Source: Spirochaetaceae bacterium (GTDB lineage: Bacteria > Spirochaetota > Spirochaetia > Treponematales > Breznakiellaceae). Taken from it: DNA of 5,929 nucleotides. Below the pieces are notes generated by a model. It searched no databases. It saw nothing but the letters and a program-made list of their open reading frames with translations, and was not told the origin of the DNA. Of this stretch, positions 4,897 to 5,929 are shown in pieces; positions within the stretch are counted from its first letter, which is position 1, and the number at the start of each line of letters is the position of its first letter. Position numbers and translations under genes: made by a program. The DNA is taken from assembly GCA_031258335.1 (NCBI GenBank), contig JAIRMY010000036.1, positions 1-5,929 on the forward strand, written 5' to 3'.

Positions 4897-5929
4897 TTTC
4901 TATTTCCTCCAAAGTGTTTCGTGGGCGGGGATGCGCCGCCTCAATAATTTTTACCGCCATATTGTTGCCCCAAAATACCCCGTCCGCGGTAGGCTTCCAT
5001 GTATTTTTACCGGTCCGCAATTCCAACAGTCCTTCCCGCTCGAAGGAATTCATCGCTTCCGTAATAGCGGACTGTTTTTCTGATCCAAGAATATCAGTAA
5101 TGATCGCGGGGTCGTATAAACCAAATTGTAGAAGTCCCAGAATGCGGTGATACCTGTCGTAGCGGGGAAATGTCGCGGAAACCATGCGGCGGCCCCCCAT
5201 CGAATAGACGGAAAAACCGGCTATTGCCCCTCCCGCTCCGGAACCGGCAGGAATAACATCCCCGGCTCCATACTGAAACTGTATATACCGGTAACGATCC
5301 GATGCCGGACGAACCAGTTTGCTCAATTCAAGCATATCGAATCCGGCGTTTCTCAAGGTGTGATAAAAAAGATTATGCCGCTCTATTTCAGAGGCGATGT
5401 CTCTTGTAAAAGCAATTTTACCCTGTTCAATGTCAGTGGACAGGGATGATCTTGGCTGTATTATGAGCGAATAAAAACTAACGCTGTCAATGCCGTAGGT
5501 AACGCATAAATCCGCGTCCTGTCTAAGCTCATCAAGAGTCTGACCGGGATAGCTGTAAATGATGTCCACTCCGAGAATACCGCCAAACGCTTTTCGAAGC
5601 GCCATAAGCTCTTTCTTTGCTCTTACTTTCGTAAAAACCCTGCCCAAAAGTTTCCGCCCCCTGTCAGAAACTGTCTGTACCCCTATACTAAGCCGGTTTA
5701 CACCGGATGATTCCAGAGCGGCGGCCCTGTCCGCGCCTAGATTATGCAGGGTCGATTCAACTGTAATTTCACAATCCTTTGACAGCGAAAAATTGTCCTT
5801 CAATGTTTTAAATATATTTTCAAATTGCCCGGCATTGAGCACTGTCGGCGTACCGCCTCCAAAATAAACCGCGTCCAGTTCCAGTTCCCTTATATAAGGG
5901 AAAGCCGCCCAAGCTCTCATTTCCGAAAT
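4889..5929 (-). CDS. HemW/HutW/ChuW-type radical SAM protein, N-terminus outside the window
   Basis: The frame continues past the right edge (I-S-E before the ATG at 5920), so that ATG is internal and the CxxxCxxC cluster motif is not visible. What remains is typical of the HemW-like branch of radical SAM enzymes: AVYFGGGTPTVLNAGQF, with the SAM-contacting GGGTPT; NRLSIGVQTVSDRGRKLLGR; GVDIIYSYPGQTLDELRQD; and a C-terminal winged-helix part ending in PTADGVFWGNNMAVKI. The block MLELSKLVRPASDRYRYIQF with GAGDVIPAGSGAGG looks closer, from memory, to HutW/ChuW, the anaerobic heme-opening methyltransferases, than to HemW, which has YEISNFA-like sequence there. Overlap with a heme/cobalamin-class receptor supports tetrapyrrole chemistry. 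A heme chaperone (HemW) or an uncharacterised paralogue are the alternatives. Radical SAM family assignment is firm; the heme-degrading role is an inference at about even odds. Confidence 0.82.
   Translation of the reverse strand: MSEMRAWAAFPYIRELELDAVYFGGGTPTVLNAGQFENIFKTLKDNFSLSKDCEITVESTLHNLGADRAAALESSGVNRLSIGVQTVSDRGRKLLGRVFTKVRAKKELMALRKAFGGILGVDIIYSYPGQTLDELRQDADLCVTYGIDSVSFYSLIIQPRSSLSTDIEQGKIAFTRDIASEIERHNLFYHTLRNAGFDMLELSKLVRPASDRYRYIQFQYGAGDVIPAGSGAGGAIAGFSVYSMGGRRMVSATFPRYDRYHRILGLLQFGLYDPAIITDILGSEKQSAITEAMNSFEREGLLELRTGKNTWKPTADGVFWGNNMAVKIIEAAHPRPRNTLEEIEND
4906..4910 (-). promoter_or_regulatory. Ribosome binding site of the lipoprotein gene
   Basis: GGAGG on the minus strand lies 9 bases before the ATG, inside the last codons of the radical SAM gene. 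It supports the chosen start and direct re-initiation at the ATGATTAG overlap. Confidence 0.6.

Noticed and set aside
4664..5083. 139-codon plus-strand open frame with hydrophobic stretches
   Set aside because: It lies opposite the lipoprotein signal sequence and radical SAM C-terminus, whose reading is well supported; the hydrophobic look comes from antisense composition.

Overview
The window looks like a piece of an anaerobic, host-associated bacterial chromosome, most likely a spirochaete of the Treponema group. That placement is an inference from protein style: a SecG with an extended acidic tail, a lipoprotein with a loose lipobox, and a near-even base composition. No rRNA or other decisive marker is present. 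I see no mobile element, CRISPR array, tRNA or rRNA. Coding density is very high and no gene-free stretch exceeds about 90 bases.

Plus strand, 1-1363. The 3' end of a C39-like papain-fold peptidase gene runs in from the left edge. After a short gap with a near-consensus sigma-70 promoter comes secG (the third SecYEG translocon subunit), then a PtsN-type PTS EIIA regulator. secG and ptsN are probably co-transcribed.

Minus strand, 1372-5929, read right to left. First comes a 5'-truncated HemW/HutW/ChuW-type radical SAM protein, overlapping by 8 bases a substrate-binding lipoprotein of the BtuF/FhuD/ChuT class. Together they suggest tetrapyrrole (perhaps heme) capture and anaerobic processing. 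A second promoter, with a dyad inside its spacer, then starts a tight set of three genes: branched-chain aminotransferase (ilvE), a DEDDh 3'-5' exonuclease, and YqeC, a P-loop protein linked to selenium-dependent molybdenum hydroxylases. The exonuclease and yqeC genes overlap by 14 bases, and the yqeC start codon can fold into a hairpin. ptsN and yqeC converge with only 8 bases between their stop codons.

Most of the window is ordinary metabolism and housekeeping. The points most worth following are the possible heme uptake/degradation pair, the two promoters with almost no 5' leader, the dyad in the ilvE promoter, and the start-codon hairpin of yqeC. I do not see convincing evidence of a wholly new system.
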